From Betaproteobacteria bacterium (lineage in GTDB: Bacteria; Desulfobacterota; Desulfovibrionia; Desulfovibrionales; Desulfovibrionaceae), in NCBI GenBank assembly GCA_009778295.1, contig WRKB01000207.1, positions 1 to 5,436 of the forward strand: a DNA stretch of 5,436 nucleotides, read 5' to 3'. Below the pieces are notes generated by a model that was not told the origin of the DNA, did no database searches, and saw only the letters and a list, made by a program, of their open reading frames with translations. The translations under genes were made by a program, and so were the position numbers. Positions 1 through 5,436 of the stretch are shown piece by piece. Position 1 is the first letter of the stretch. Each line of letters begins with the position of its first letter.

Positions 1-22
1 CGCACAAAAGGAGTATTTTCAT
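1..22 (-). CDS. Start of the next operon gene, product unknown (partial, runs off the left edge)
   Basis: An ATG at 22-20 overlaps the TGA stop of the exporter (21-19) in an ATGA arrangement. This is the same translational-coupling junction used elsewhere in this operon. Only seven codons are visible, reading MKILLLC. A Lys followed by a hydrophobic run fits the start of a signal peptide or lipoprotein signal, but seven residues cannot identify a family. In many aryl-polyene clusters a small DUF3261-type lipoprotein follows the MMPL exporter, so that is one candidate (inference only). A purine-rich GGGAA about 7 nt upstream of the ATG could serve as a weak ribosome binding site. Confidence 0.5.
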
Positions 23-2412
23 GTCGCATTCCCGGATGATGCGCTGTCTGCCCGGCACAAGGCCGGCAAAAGCCACAAAGCGGCGGGAACTTCTATCAAC
101 AGCCCCCAAAAAATGACCTCACCCATGGCTTTCAAGGCCGGATGATGCGCAAGGGCCAAAAGTCCCATGCTCGTCATCGCGGTCAGTGAGCCGACGAGCA
201 CTCCGCGTTCCAGCCCCATATCCATGCCGTGCGCGAGGTCGTGGGTGACCATGATGCCGTGATCAGCGGCCAGCCCCAACACAAGCGGCAACGCCGCCAT
301 GCCCGCCAGCGTCATGGGAGTCCCCGTGAAGGCCATCCACCCAAGGATGCAGGTAATGGAACACAACGGGGGCAAAGATGCAAGCAGGGTACGCCGGATG
401 TCCCGGAAATACACGAAAAGCAACGAAAAACACGCAAGCCATGCCAGAGGTATGAGGCGTTCTTCCCGGGAAAACTGCTTCAGCAACGCCGTTTCCAATC
501 CCCCCGGCGACAACGCCGTTCCATACGGGCGCAGTTCCGGAGGCAGGCAGGAGATATCCGCTTTCTTTTGCGTGAACAGCAGGATGCTGACCTTGTCGGG
601 GCCTTGGGCCGCTTCGTACAAAAAGGTGTCGAGCAGCTCCCCCAGTCCGGCGGCACGGAGGAGTTCCGGCGTAAACGCGGCATCCGGCGGAGAAAGGAGC
701 CGTTCAAAGGACGTGAACGCATCCCGGGTGAACCCGTATTTGCGGGCTGCTTCGCGGACGCGCAGCTTCAGCGCTTCCCCGTGTTCGCGAACGAAGGAAG
801 ACCAGCGTTCCAGATTTTCCCGGCGCTGCCGCGGCGCGGGCCAAATATCGGTTATGGTGCTTATGGCGTTGTCGGGATGTTGCTGACGCAGTATTGCCGT
901 AATTTCGCGCGCCCTATCTAGGGCCGTCTCCCTGTCCTGCGCCCGCACCACCAGCATTTCCCTGTCCTGTGACCCCCAGACGGAACGCAACTGCAGAGCG
1001 TCCTGCCGCAACTGCTCCATATCCACACCCATTGCGCGGGGAGAGACGTCGAAACGTATAGTTGCGAAAAAAGCGCAGCACAGAGAGAAAAGCACAACGA
1101 CACCGGCAATGGTACGCCGCGCATCTGGCCGACGAGGCTCCGAAACGTGCCGGGAGGATTGTATCACCGGTTTTGCGAACCAGGGGCATACGGGAGCAAT
1201 GGTAACGGCAAGCACAAAACCGGCGCTGAGTATCAGCAGCGCAAAGCCCGCCAGCTGACGGAGCGCGGGAATACCCGAGAACAGCAGCGCCGTGAATCCC
1301 GCGGCATTGATCGCATAGCCCTGAAAAATCGGCACGGCCATCGTCTCCAGAACTTCGACAGGATCCCGGCCACTACGCAGGGCGAAATGCATATGGACGG
1401 CGTAGTCGTCGGCTATGCCCAGCACGGAAGCGCCAAATCCCAGAGCCAGACCGGAGAGTACGGGAAAAATCAGGGTCATGCCTCCGAGCGCCACGCTGAT
1501 CGAGAACCAGGGCACAAGAAAAATCCATACGGCACCTTTCGAGCGTACCAGCAGCAGGTAGATGAGCGCAAAACCCGCCAGGGAAAATATGGCAATCTTC
1601 GTCACATCTTGTCCGATAGTTTGCGCATTGGCGGCGCTGTAGCGGTGGCCGCCGACGACCAGGCTTTGCATGCCTGGCTGCATATGCGCCCGTAGCGCTT
1701 CCTGCAGGCTGTCCATCAGGTGCGCCGCCGTCTGTACGTCATGGAGCGAATGCTTGGGGCGCAGCATGAGCAGAAGATGACTCCCGTCCCGGCTGACAGG
1801 ATAGCCCAGCAGGGGATCCGGCAGGGCGTCCGCCTCCGGCATGGGCAGGCGGGACAAGAGTATGCGGCGGAACGCAAGCGGATCGCTCTGCAGCCATCCC
1901 GGAACCGCGGAACTGAGCAGGCCGCCCAGATTATCACGGGCGGCATGGATTGCTGCATCTATATATGCATCGCTTGTTGCGGAGGTCAGCAGCTCAAGAG
2001 CGGGCGCGTCCGTCAGGAAGGGCAACAGCGCAAGCAGCCTCCCCGGATCCGGCATGGCGAAAACTCCCGCGCGTTCAGCCAGATCGGGAGGCAATTCTTT
2101 CGCAACAGCGTCAGCCGTCTGTGCCAGGGCATAGCTCCCGTCGGGCCAGGTCGTGGAGAGGTCTACAAAGAGCAGACGCGAGGCCGGCGACATATCGAGG
2201 GCTTCCGCCATTTGCCGTATTTCAGGCGCATCATCCGGGAAAAAGGCCATGCTGCTGGTATCCGCCTGCATCCTTGTCATAACGACAAGCGCCATAACAC
2301 CCCAGCAAAGCGCCGTCAGCAGGAAGCTTTGCCGTTTGTGCCTCCGGATCCAGACATGAACGCGCGCGACGAGGCTTTTCCCGGGGGCACTCCCGGCGGA
2401 AGACGCCGTCAT
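19..2412 (-). CDS. MMPL/RND-family lipid exporter, 12 transmembrane segments
   Basis: This is a probable inner-membrane, proton-driven exporter of the MMPL/RND superfamily (relatives are MmpL and the hopanoid transporter HpnN). It is 797 aa from the chosen ATG and has two repeated halves. TM1 (about 30-47) is followed by a periplasmic domain (about 48-271) and TM2-TM6 (about 272-408). TM7 (about 434-452) is followed by a second periplasmic domain (about 453-652) and TM8-TM12 (about 654-786). TM4 carries GIADDYAVH with Asp335-Asp336-Tyr337, the position of the Asp-Tyr proton relay in MmpL proteins. The equivalent TM10 site reads LGLAADHG with Asp717-His718. A TTG three codons upstream (2421) is possible, but the ATG at 2412 overlaps the LolA stop as ATGA, which favours coupled initiation there. 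Pairing with a LolA-like gene is typical of aryl-polyene clusters, where the pair is thought to move the polyene lipid to the outer membrane. The substrate is inferred. Confidence 0.9.
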   Translation of the reverse strand: MTASSAGSAPGKSLVARVHVWIRRHKRQSFLLTALCWGVMALVVMTRMQADTSSMAFFPDDAPEIRQMAEALDMSPASRLLFVDLSTTWPDGSYALAQTADAVAKELPPDLAERAGVFAMPDPGRLLALLPFLTDAPALELLTSATSDAYIDAAIHAARDNLGGLLSSAVPGWLQSDPLAFRRILLSRLPMPEADALPDPLLGYPVSRDGSHLLLMLRPKHSLHDVQTAAHLMDSLQEALRAHMQPGMQSLVVGGHRYSAANAQTIGQDVTKIAIFSLAGFALIYLLLVRSKGAVWIFLVPWFSISVALGGMTLIFPVLSGLALGFGASVLGIADDYAVHMHFALRSGRDPVEVLETMAVPIFQGYAINAAGFTALLFSGIPALRQLAGFALLILSAGFVLAVTIAPVCPWFAKPVIQSSRHVSEPRRPDARRTIAGVVVLFSLCCAFFATIRFDVSPRAMGVDMEQLRQDALQLRSVWGSQDREMLVVRAQDRETALDRAREITAILRQQHPDNAISTITDIWPAPRQRRENLERWSSFVREHGEALKLRVREAARKYGFTRDAFTSFERLLSPPDAAFTPELLRAAGLGELLDTFLYEAAQGPDKVSILLFTQKKADISCLPPELRPYGTALSPGGLETALLKQFSREERLIPLAWLACFSLLFVYFRDIRRTLLASLPPLCSITCILGWMAFTGTPMTLAGMAALPLVLGLAADHGIMVTHDLAHGMDMGLERGVLVGSLTAMTSMGLLALAHHPALKAMGEVIFWGLLIEVPAALWLLPALCRADSASSGNAT

Positions 2413-3092
2413 TGAAAGCAACGCGCCGGGAGCGGCCGGTTGATTTGCGTATCGGTGAACATGATGCTCACCGTATCTCCATTGGGTTCAAAAAATGTCA
2501 ACTGGCGCACACTGTCGAGCGCGGGGGCGAACACCGCTTCCAGCCTGGTAAAAAAAGACTGCCGGCGCGGATACAAAAGCAGGACGGGCAATTCCTTATC
2601 AGGGCGCTCCAGGCGGTATGCCTGTTGCAGCGCTTCGGCATCAATCCGGACCCAGTCCAGGATATGCCTGACAATGGCAGTGATCACCCTGGCTTCCTGG
2701 GGACCGGCTGTGCGTTTGTTGGAAGGCTGCGCTTCCCATAAGGCCCCCTGCCCGTTTTCGTAGACGAAGCCTGAAGGCGCCGGGCTTGTATAGGCCCACA
2801 GCAAACGTTCCCTGTGCGCGGAGGACGGCGCCGGGGAAGCTTGCCCCCCTGAGGGATCCGCTACGCGCGTCACACACATATAGCCTTGAGATGTCAATGG
2901 CTGCGCCAGAATGCCCAGTTTTTTCTCCTGTTGGAAGTCGGCGCTCAACGTTGCAATGTTTGCGCTATGGCGCGCGGCTTCCTGCAACAAAAGCAGCGCC
3001 TGCGGATCATGCTCTTCGGCCCTCGCCCCGGACACACCAAGGCAGGAGGGGCACATCGCCAGGATAATAACCAGCAGCAGGCAACGAGGCAT
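2409..3092 (-). CDS. LolA-like periplasmic outer-membrane carrier protein
   Basis: This 227-aa protein has a type I signal peptide: a hydrophobic core at about residues 5-20 and an ARA site with probable cleavage after Ala25. The body matches the LolA/LolB fold family. It has an N-terminal helix with ATLSADFQQEK (47-57), then PLTSQG (65-70), a central LLWAYTSPAPSGFVYENGQ (97-115) and C-terminal strands including LTFFEPNGDTVSIMFTD (198-214). Canonical LolA shuttles lipoproteins across the periplasm. Paralogues inside aryl-polyene clusters are thought to carry the polyene lipid or its partner. No lipobox fits (CPSC and LAMC both fail), so it should be soluble. An oddity is a Pro/Ser/Gly-rich insertion at about 77-94. 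The start is ATG 3092, which has a strong AAGGAGG 7 nt upstream; the TTG at 3095 would be spaced too closely. The stop overlaps the exporter start by 4 nt. The family call is firm; the cargo is not. Confidence 0.85.
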   Translation of the reverse strand: MPRCLLLVIILAMCPSCLGVSGARAEEHDPQALLLLQEAARHSANIATLSADFQQEKKLGILAQPLTSQGYMCVTRVADPSGGQASPAPSSAHRERLLWAYTSPAPSGFVYENGQGALWEAQPSNKRTAGPQEARVITAIVRHILDWVRIDAEALQQAYRLERPDKELPVLLLYPRRQSFFTRLEAVFAPALDSVRQLTFFEPNGDTVSIMFTDTQINRPLPARCFQ

Positions 3093-3099
3093 CAACGCC

Positions 3100-3106
3100 C
3101 CTCCTT
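3100..3106 (-). promoter_or_regulatory. Strong Shine-Dalgarno for the LolA-like gene
   Basis: AAGGAGG reads on the minus strand 7 nt before ATG 3092, inside the 24-nt gap after the dehydratase stop. It is the best ribosome binding site in the window and it fixes the LolA start at 3092 rather than the TTG at 3095. It suggests independent, efficient initiation for the export part of the operon. Confidence 0.85.
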
Positions 3107-3116
3107 CAGCGGCGGC

Positions 3117-3554
3117 TCAGACATCTGCTGCCGCCCTTTTTTCGGGGATGAAGATTTTCAACTGCCCCGTCGCAAGCAGGGTATCCGCGCGGCGCACTTC
3201 ACCTTCCAGCACGGTCACCGCACCCAGCGCGGCCACGATACACACGGAAACCGCCAATGTTTCACCAAGGCGGGCATCGCCATGCACGACAATATCCCGC
3301 AAACCCGCAAGATAACCGAAGGCCGCGGCCGGTTCTTCCGTGCGCCGGGCGAGCGCGCCGGCTCCAGCCGCAAAGCATTGGGCCATGAGCTCCGCATATG
3401 CCGCGCGCTCAAGCCGCCCATCAGGCAACAGAAAGGGGTTGCCTTCCCGCAGCTCGGCCGTGGCCCGCGCGCCCGCTTCGGAAAAGGCCTCCAGTCCGCT
3501 CAACAGCAACATGGGCGCACGGTGGGGCAACAGATCCGACAGGTCGTGCAACAT
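3117..3554 (-). CDS. Hotdog-fold 3-hydroxyacyl-ACP dehydratase (aryl-polyene type, COG4706-like)
   Basis: This 145-aa protein probably dehydrates 3-hydroxyacyl-ACP to the trans-2-enoyl-ACP during polyene chain extension, in the cytoplasm. The N-terminal LLPHRAPMLLL (8-18) is the start signature shared with FabZ-like and COG4706 dehydratases. The helix AELMAQCFAA (54-63) holds Glu55, matching the catalytic acid of the FabZ 'EAMAQ' helix. GYLAGLRDI (80-88) and GETL (97-100) follow the usual COG4706 order. The FabZ catalytic-His segment (GHFPG) is replaced by NPFLLPDGRL (39-48), which has no His; that fits the COG4706 branch rather than FabZ. The start ATG 3554 lies 7 nt after the lipoprotein stop and no upstream in-frame start is attractive. 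Its ribosome binding site is weak (AGAAG), so coupling to the upstream gene is likely. The role in aryl-polyene synthesis comes from family and context. Confidence 0.85.
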   Translation of the reverse strand: MLHDLSDLLPHRAPMLLLSGLEAFSEAGARATAELREGNPFLLPDGRLERAAYAELMAQCFAAGAGALARRTEEPAAAFGYLAGLRDIVVHGDARLGETLAVSVCIVAALGAVTVLEGEVRRADTLLATGQLKIFIPEKRAAADV

Positions 3555-3561
3555 GCCATCA

Positions 3562-3978
3562 TCACTTCTTCTGAGCGATGTTCGCACGGATGGCCTTATC
3601 CAGATTATTGACCCAGTTATTGTAGTTGGGGTGTATGGAGAAGGTCCCGTCGCTTTTGGCCTTATAGCCCATATTGGAGCTGCTTTTGTAGTTGATGGAG
3701 TATGACTTCGCCGTATAGGGAATTGAGACCACAACGGTATGCTTGTTACGCACGATGTTCGTCGCTTCAATCGTATTCGCGTCCGTCTCGACCGCGCGCC
3801 AGTTTTTATCGGCGCAGCCTTTGAGAATGGCGTCGCGCATATCCTGGAGGGTAAAGTGCTCCTGAGCCATGGCCGCCCCCGAGCCCCCACTGGGGGTCGC
3901 CACGTTGGAAGTTTTGCGGCAGCCGACGGAAAGCATCAGCAAGGCAATCAGCAGCGTAAGTAAAAATCGCGTGTTCAT
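3562..3978 (-). CDS. Small lipoprotein of unknown function
   Basis: This 138-aa protein has a lipoprotein signal peptide: an N-terminal Arg, a hydrophobic stretch at 5-16 and a lipobox LSVGC with Cys20 as the lipidated residue. Position +2 is Arg, not Asp, which by the enterobacterial sorting rule would favour the outer membrane. A short Gly/Ser/Ala linker (about 24-36) leads to a compact domain. This has an N-terminal helix with a KNW motif (58-60), then RNKHTVVVSIPY (77-88), YSINYKSSSNMGY (93-105) and IHPNYNNWVNNLDKAI (115-130). I recognise this His/Tyr/Asn/Trp-rich pattern from small proteobacterial lipoproteins of unknown role. The start ATG 3978 overlaps the acyltransferase stop as ATGA and has a GGAGA 7 nt upstream. 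Its place among lipid-synthesis and Lol-type genes suggests an envelope-side role or cargo, which is inference. Confidence 0.85.
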   Translation of the reverse strand: MNTRFLLTLLIALLMLSVGCRKTSNVATPSGGSGAAMAQEHFTLQDMRDAILKGCADKNWRAVETDANTIEATNIVRNKHTVVVSIPYTAKSYSINYKSSSNMGYKAKSDGTFSIHPNYNNWVNNLDKAIRANIAQKK

Positions 3979-4751
3979 ACATCGTTCTCCGGTGTTGGGT
4001 TGTGTATCCGTTGCAAAAATTGTGTTCTGACATGACGCATCATAGCCCTGTGAGGCAAGAGCGCACCGGCGAAGTCCCGGGGGAATACCGGATCCAGAAA
4101 TTCCATTTCTATGGGCGCGGGGGCGAATGCTTTGCTCCCCGGCGGAAAGATGCGGAAAGTATTCCGGATCAGCAGCGGCAGCACGGGGATCTGCGCCCGC
4201 ACCGCCACACGGAAGGCCCCGCTGTGGAAACGCCCCAAAGAGCCATCCTGGCTGCGGCGTCCTTCGGGAAAAATGACCAGGGTGGCTCCTTCCTGCAAAC
4301 GCCGCAGGCAAAGTTCCTCAAGCTCCCCGGCAGGCAGGCTTTCTGCGTCGATATAGCCCGCGCTGCGCATCGTCGGCGCGAAAAAAAACAACAACCTGTA
4401 CGGCCAGCTTTTCGTGACCATGCAGACATTGGATTGACTTTGCGCTCCCAGAAGGTAAATATCAAGAAAAGACTGGTGGTTGGGAACGATAATGGCGCGA
4501 GGATAGCACACGGCCAGCCCGGGGTTGCGCATGCGAACAGGCAGCCACGGCCGCAGGAAAAAAAGCATGGTATACCCGTAAAACCAGATATACTTACGGT
4601 TTGCGTTACACATCGCTCTGGGCCAAAGCCTGTGCAGCACGGCAATCAGCAGGGTACAGGGCAGAATGAGGACGGTCCAGCAGATAAAAACAGCCGCTAT
4701 CGCAATGCTGGATGCGATATGCTTATTGCTCTGCCCTGATTGTGCCCTCAT
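3975..4751 (-). CDS. PlsC-like membrane acyltransferase (1-acylglycerol-3-phosphate acyltransferase family)
   Basis: This 258-aa protein should transfer an acyl chain from ACP to a lipid acceptor at the inner membrane. Hydrophobic segments lie at about 14-39 and 53-69. Motif I is NHQSFLD (91-97) with the catalytic His92 and Asp97. Motif III is FPEGRRS (161-167); PlsC usually has Thr in place of the first Arg. A motif IV-like IPVLPLLI (188-195) follows. The motif II region reads GYIDAES (132-138) and lacks the usual Arg, so substrate binding may differ from housekeeping PlsC. The start ATG 4751 lies 29 nt inside the ACP gene and no clear ribosome binding site precedes it; a GTG one codon upstream is the only close alternative. 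No conventional start lies just after the ACP stop. Acyltransferases of this type occur in aryl-polyene clusters and are proposed to attach the polyene to a lipid anchor; the acceptor is not known from sequence. Confidence 0.85.
   Translation of the reverse strand: MRAQSGQSNKHIASSIAIAAVFICWTVLILPCTLLIAVLHRLWPRAMCNANRKYIWFYGYTMLFFLRPWLPVRMRNPGLAVCYPRAIIVPNHQSFLDIYLLGAQSQSNVCMVTKSWPYRLLFFFAPTMRSAGYIDAESLPAGELEELCLRRLQEGATLVIFPEGRRSQDGSLGRFHSGAFRVAVRAQIPVLPLLIRNTFRIFPPGSKAFAPAPIEMEFLDPVFPRDFAGALLPHRAMMRHVRTQFLQRIHNPTPENDV
3986..3990 (-). promoter_or_regulatory. Shine-Dalgarno for the small lipoprotein gene
   Basis: GGAGA on the minus strand lies 7 nt before ATG 3978, inside the last codons of the acyltransferase. 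It supports starting the lipoprotein at 3978. Longer open reading in the same frame upstream lacks a signal peptide and runs antiparallel to no known domain, so it is not used. Confidence 0.75.
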
Positions 4752-4992
4752 CACGCAAGACGGCGATGAATGCATAGATATCCCCAAGCGTCTGTATCGT
4801 TGCGAGAGGTTCTTTATCATGCAGCTTGAAGTGAAACGACTTTTCCAGCACGATAACCATATCCACGATATCAAGGCTGTCCAGTCCGAGATCGTCTCGG
4901 ATGCGCGCTTCCGGGGAAAGACGTTCCGGCTCCAGCTCAAATTCTTCAATAAGCGCCTTGTTCACTTTCTCTGCGATAACGTCATTGTTCAT
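4723..4992 (-). CDS. Acyl carrier protein
   Basis: This 89-aa acidic, mostly helical protein carries the growing chain on a 4'-phosphopantetheine arm. The attachment motif DDLGLDSLDIVDMV (33-46) has Ser39 as the modified residue, the usual position for a stand-alone ACP. IEEFELEPERLSPEA upstream and the FHFKLHDKEPLATIQTLGDIYAFI stretch downstream (spanning roughly helices III-IV) complete the fold. In-frame ATGs also lie at 5016, 5007 and 5001. The one at 4992 gives a canonical N-terminus and is chosen, although its ribosome binding site is weak (GAAGATGA). It overlaps the ketosynthase stop by 11 nt, implying coupled translation. Lying directly between a ketosynthase and a membrane acyltransferase, it is probably a pathway-specific ACP rather than the fatty-acid AcpP. 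Confidence 0.92.
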   Translation of the reverse strand: MNNDVIAEKVNKALIEEFELEPERLSPEARIRDDLGLDSLDIVDMVIVLEKSFHFKLHDKEPLATIQTLGDIYAFIAVLRDEGTIRAEQ

Positions 4993-5436
4993 AGGGATCA
5001 TCTTCATGGAAGGCATCGAGGATCATTGTGCAATTACAGCCGCCGAGCGCGAAACTGTTCTTGAGAACAGGCTTTTTTCCGAGCGTTGTCCGGCTTGTGA
5101 GATGCGTGATGTCACCGCATCGCTCATCCGGCTTTGTCAAATTCAAGGTCGGAATATATGCCGATTCGCGCAGCATTTCAACGCAAATAATGCTTTCAAG
5201 AGCGCCGCAGGCGGCCATGGTATGTCCCATATGCCCTTTCATGCTGCTGACCGGAACGCTCGAGCCGAAGACCTCCTCAATAGCCTGTCCTTCCGCGATA
5301 TCGCCGTATTCCGTGGCTGTGGCGTGGGCATTGACGTAGCCAACGTCTTGCGGGGACAAGGATGCGTCATGCAACGCCCGCCGCATGCAGTCGGCTATGG
5401 CCCGCGCGTCCGGGTGCGCGATATTGGCGGGAGAGG
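4982..5436 (-). CDS. 3-ketoacyl-ACP synthase, C-terminal part (FabF/FabB-like, partial)
   Basis: The 150 C-terminal residues of a thiolase-fold condensing enzyme are present; the N-terminal half with the active-site Cys lies beyond 5436. The visible part begins SPANIAHPD. It then has NAHATATEYGD, the equivalent of the FabF His-Gly-Thr motif; its His is at codon 5326-5324. Next comes SMKGHMGHTMAACGALE, where the Lys (codon 5239-5237) and the second His five residues later (codon 5224-5222) match the FabF Lys-x4-His spacing. NSFALGGCN near the end matches the FabF NSFGFGGTN glycine-rich loop. Both catalytic His residues are present, so it should be a working ketosynthase rather than a chain-length factor, provided the unseen Cys is intact. 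It would condense malonyl-ACP with the growing chain. The 'HATAT' and 'KGHMGH' wording fits the ketosynthases of aryl-polyene clusters as I know them. Confidence 0.92.
   Translation of the reverse strand, partial: SPANIAHPDARAIADCMRRALHDASLSPQDVGYVNAHATATEYGDIAEGQAIEEVFGSSVPVSSMKGHMGHTMAACGALESIICVEMLRESAYIPTLNLTKPDERCGDITHLTSRTTLGKKPVLKNSFALGGCNCTMILDAFHEDDPYEQ

Larger units (their letters stand above)
1..5436 (-). other. Operon fragment of an aryl-polyene-type biosynthesis and export cluster
   Basis: All genes lie on the minus strand in the order ketosynthase, ACP, acyltransferase, lipoprotein, dehydratase, LolA-like carrier, MMPL exporter, next gene. Junctions are overlaps of 11, 29 and 4 nt, gaps of 7 and 24 nt, then overlaps of 4 and 4 nt. 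The combination of FAS II-like enzymes, a PlsC-like acyltransferase and a LolA plus MMPL pair is the recognised signature of aryl-polyene, flexirubin and xanthomonadin clusters. Not seen here, and expected nearby: ketoreductase, second ketosynthase or chain-length factor, starter-unit ligase or ammonia-lyase. The product class is therefore an inference from partial content. No promoter or terminator is present between genes. Confidence 0.75.

Noticed and set aside
229..921. Plus-strand open frame of 230 aa
   Set aside because: It lies wholly antisense to the exporter gene, is Arg/Gln-rich with no domain or good start, and is a shadow of GC-rich coding sequence.
1950..1975. Short AT-rich patch with tatatatgcat on the plus strand, considered as a promoter
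   Set aside because: It lies in the middle of the exporter coding sequence (codons for Asp-Ala-Tyr-Ile-Asp) and has no matching -35 element or downstream gene.
1720..2415. Plus-strand open frame of 231 aa
   Set aside because: It is antisense to the exporter N-terminal half. The product is rich in Arg, Gln and Gly with no recognisable motif.
2886..3611. Plus-strand open frame of 241 aa
   Set aside because: It runs antisense across the LolA-like gene, the dehydratase and the end of the lipoprotein gene. Crossing three real genes with low-complexity basic sequence marks it as a shadow.
3117..3890. Long 257-aa reading of the dehydratase from 3890
   Set aside because: The extra N-terminal part is an out-of-frame reading of the lipoprotein gene, rich in Arg, Thr and Ser. 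The hotdog domain begins right at ATG 3554.
3562..4311. Long 249-aa reading of the lipoprotein frame from 4311
   Set aside because: The N-terminal extension overlaps the acyltransferase and would bury the signal peptide and lipobox. The internal ATG at 3978 has a ribosome binding site and gives a normal lipoprotein.
4002..4739. Plus-strand open frame of 245 aa
   Set aside because: It is antisense to the acyltransferase, whose catalytic motifs are intact on the minus strand. The plus-strand product has no family resemblance.
3975..4949. Long 324-aa reading of the acyltransferase from 4949
   Set aside because: The first 66 residues overlap the ACP gene almost completely and resemble no acyltransferase. 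ATG 4751 gives the usual family length.

Overview
The window is a fragment of one minus-strand operon, transcribed from right to left. It carries seven recognisable genes plus the first codons of an eighth. The gene set looks like an aryl-polyene (APE) / xanthomonadin / flexirubin-type biosynthetic cluster: type II fatty-acid-synthase-like enzymes combined with a lipid-export module. The host is Gram-negative, because the operon encodes a LolA-family periplasmic carrier, a lipoprotein and a 12-TM RND/MMPL exporter. Base composition is GC-rich by eye. A proteobacterium, perhaps Desulfovibrionaceae-like, is my guess; the sequence alone does not settle the taxon.

Layout in transcription order: a 3-ketoacyl-ACP synthase C-terminal half (runs off at 5436, stop at 4982); an acyl carrier protein (4992-4723); a PlsC-like membrane acyltransferase (4751-3975); a small lipoprotein (3978-3562); a COG4706-type hotdog 3-hydroxyacyl-ACP dehydratase (3554-3117); a LolA-like carrier (3092-2409); an MMPL/RND exporter (2412-19); and an ATG with seven codons of the next gene (22-1). 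Neighbouring genes overlap or nearly touch: overlaps of 11, 29 and 4 nt, gaps of 7 and 24 nt, then two more 4-nt ATGA overlaps. No stretch long enough to hold a promoter, terminator or RNA gene was seen, so all regulation must sit outside the window.

How the genes would work together (inference from family knowledge): the ketosynthase and dehydratase extend and dehydrate a chain held on the dedicated ACP. The membrane acyltransferase moves the finished acyl chain onto a lipid acceptor. The MMPL pump and LolA-like carrier would then move the lipid, or the co-encoded lipoprotein, toward the outer membrane. The ketoreductase, second ketosynthase or chain-length factor, and starter-unit genes of such clusters are not visible here and would be expected outside both ends.

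There are no mobile elements, CRISPR arrays, tRNAs, rRNAs or notable repeats. The long plus-strand open frames are antisense shadows of the minus-strand genes.
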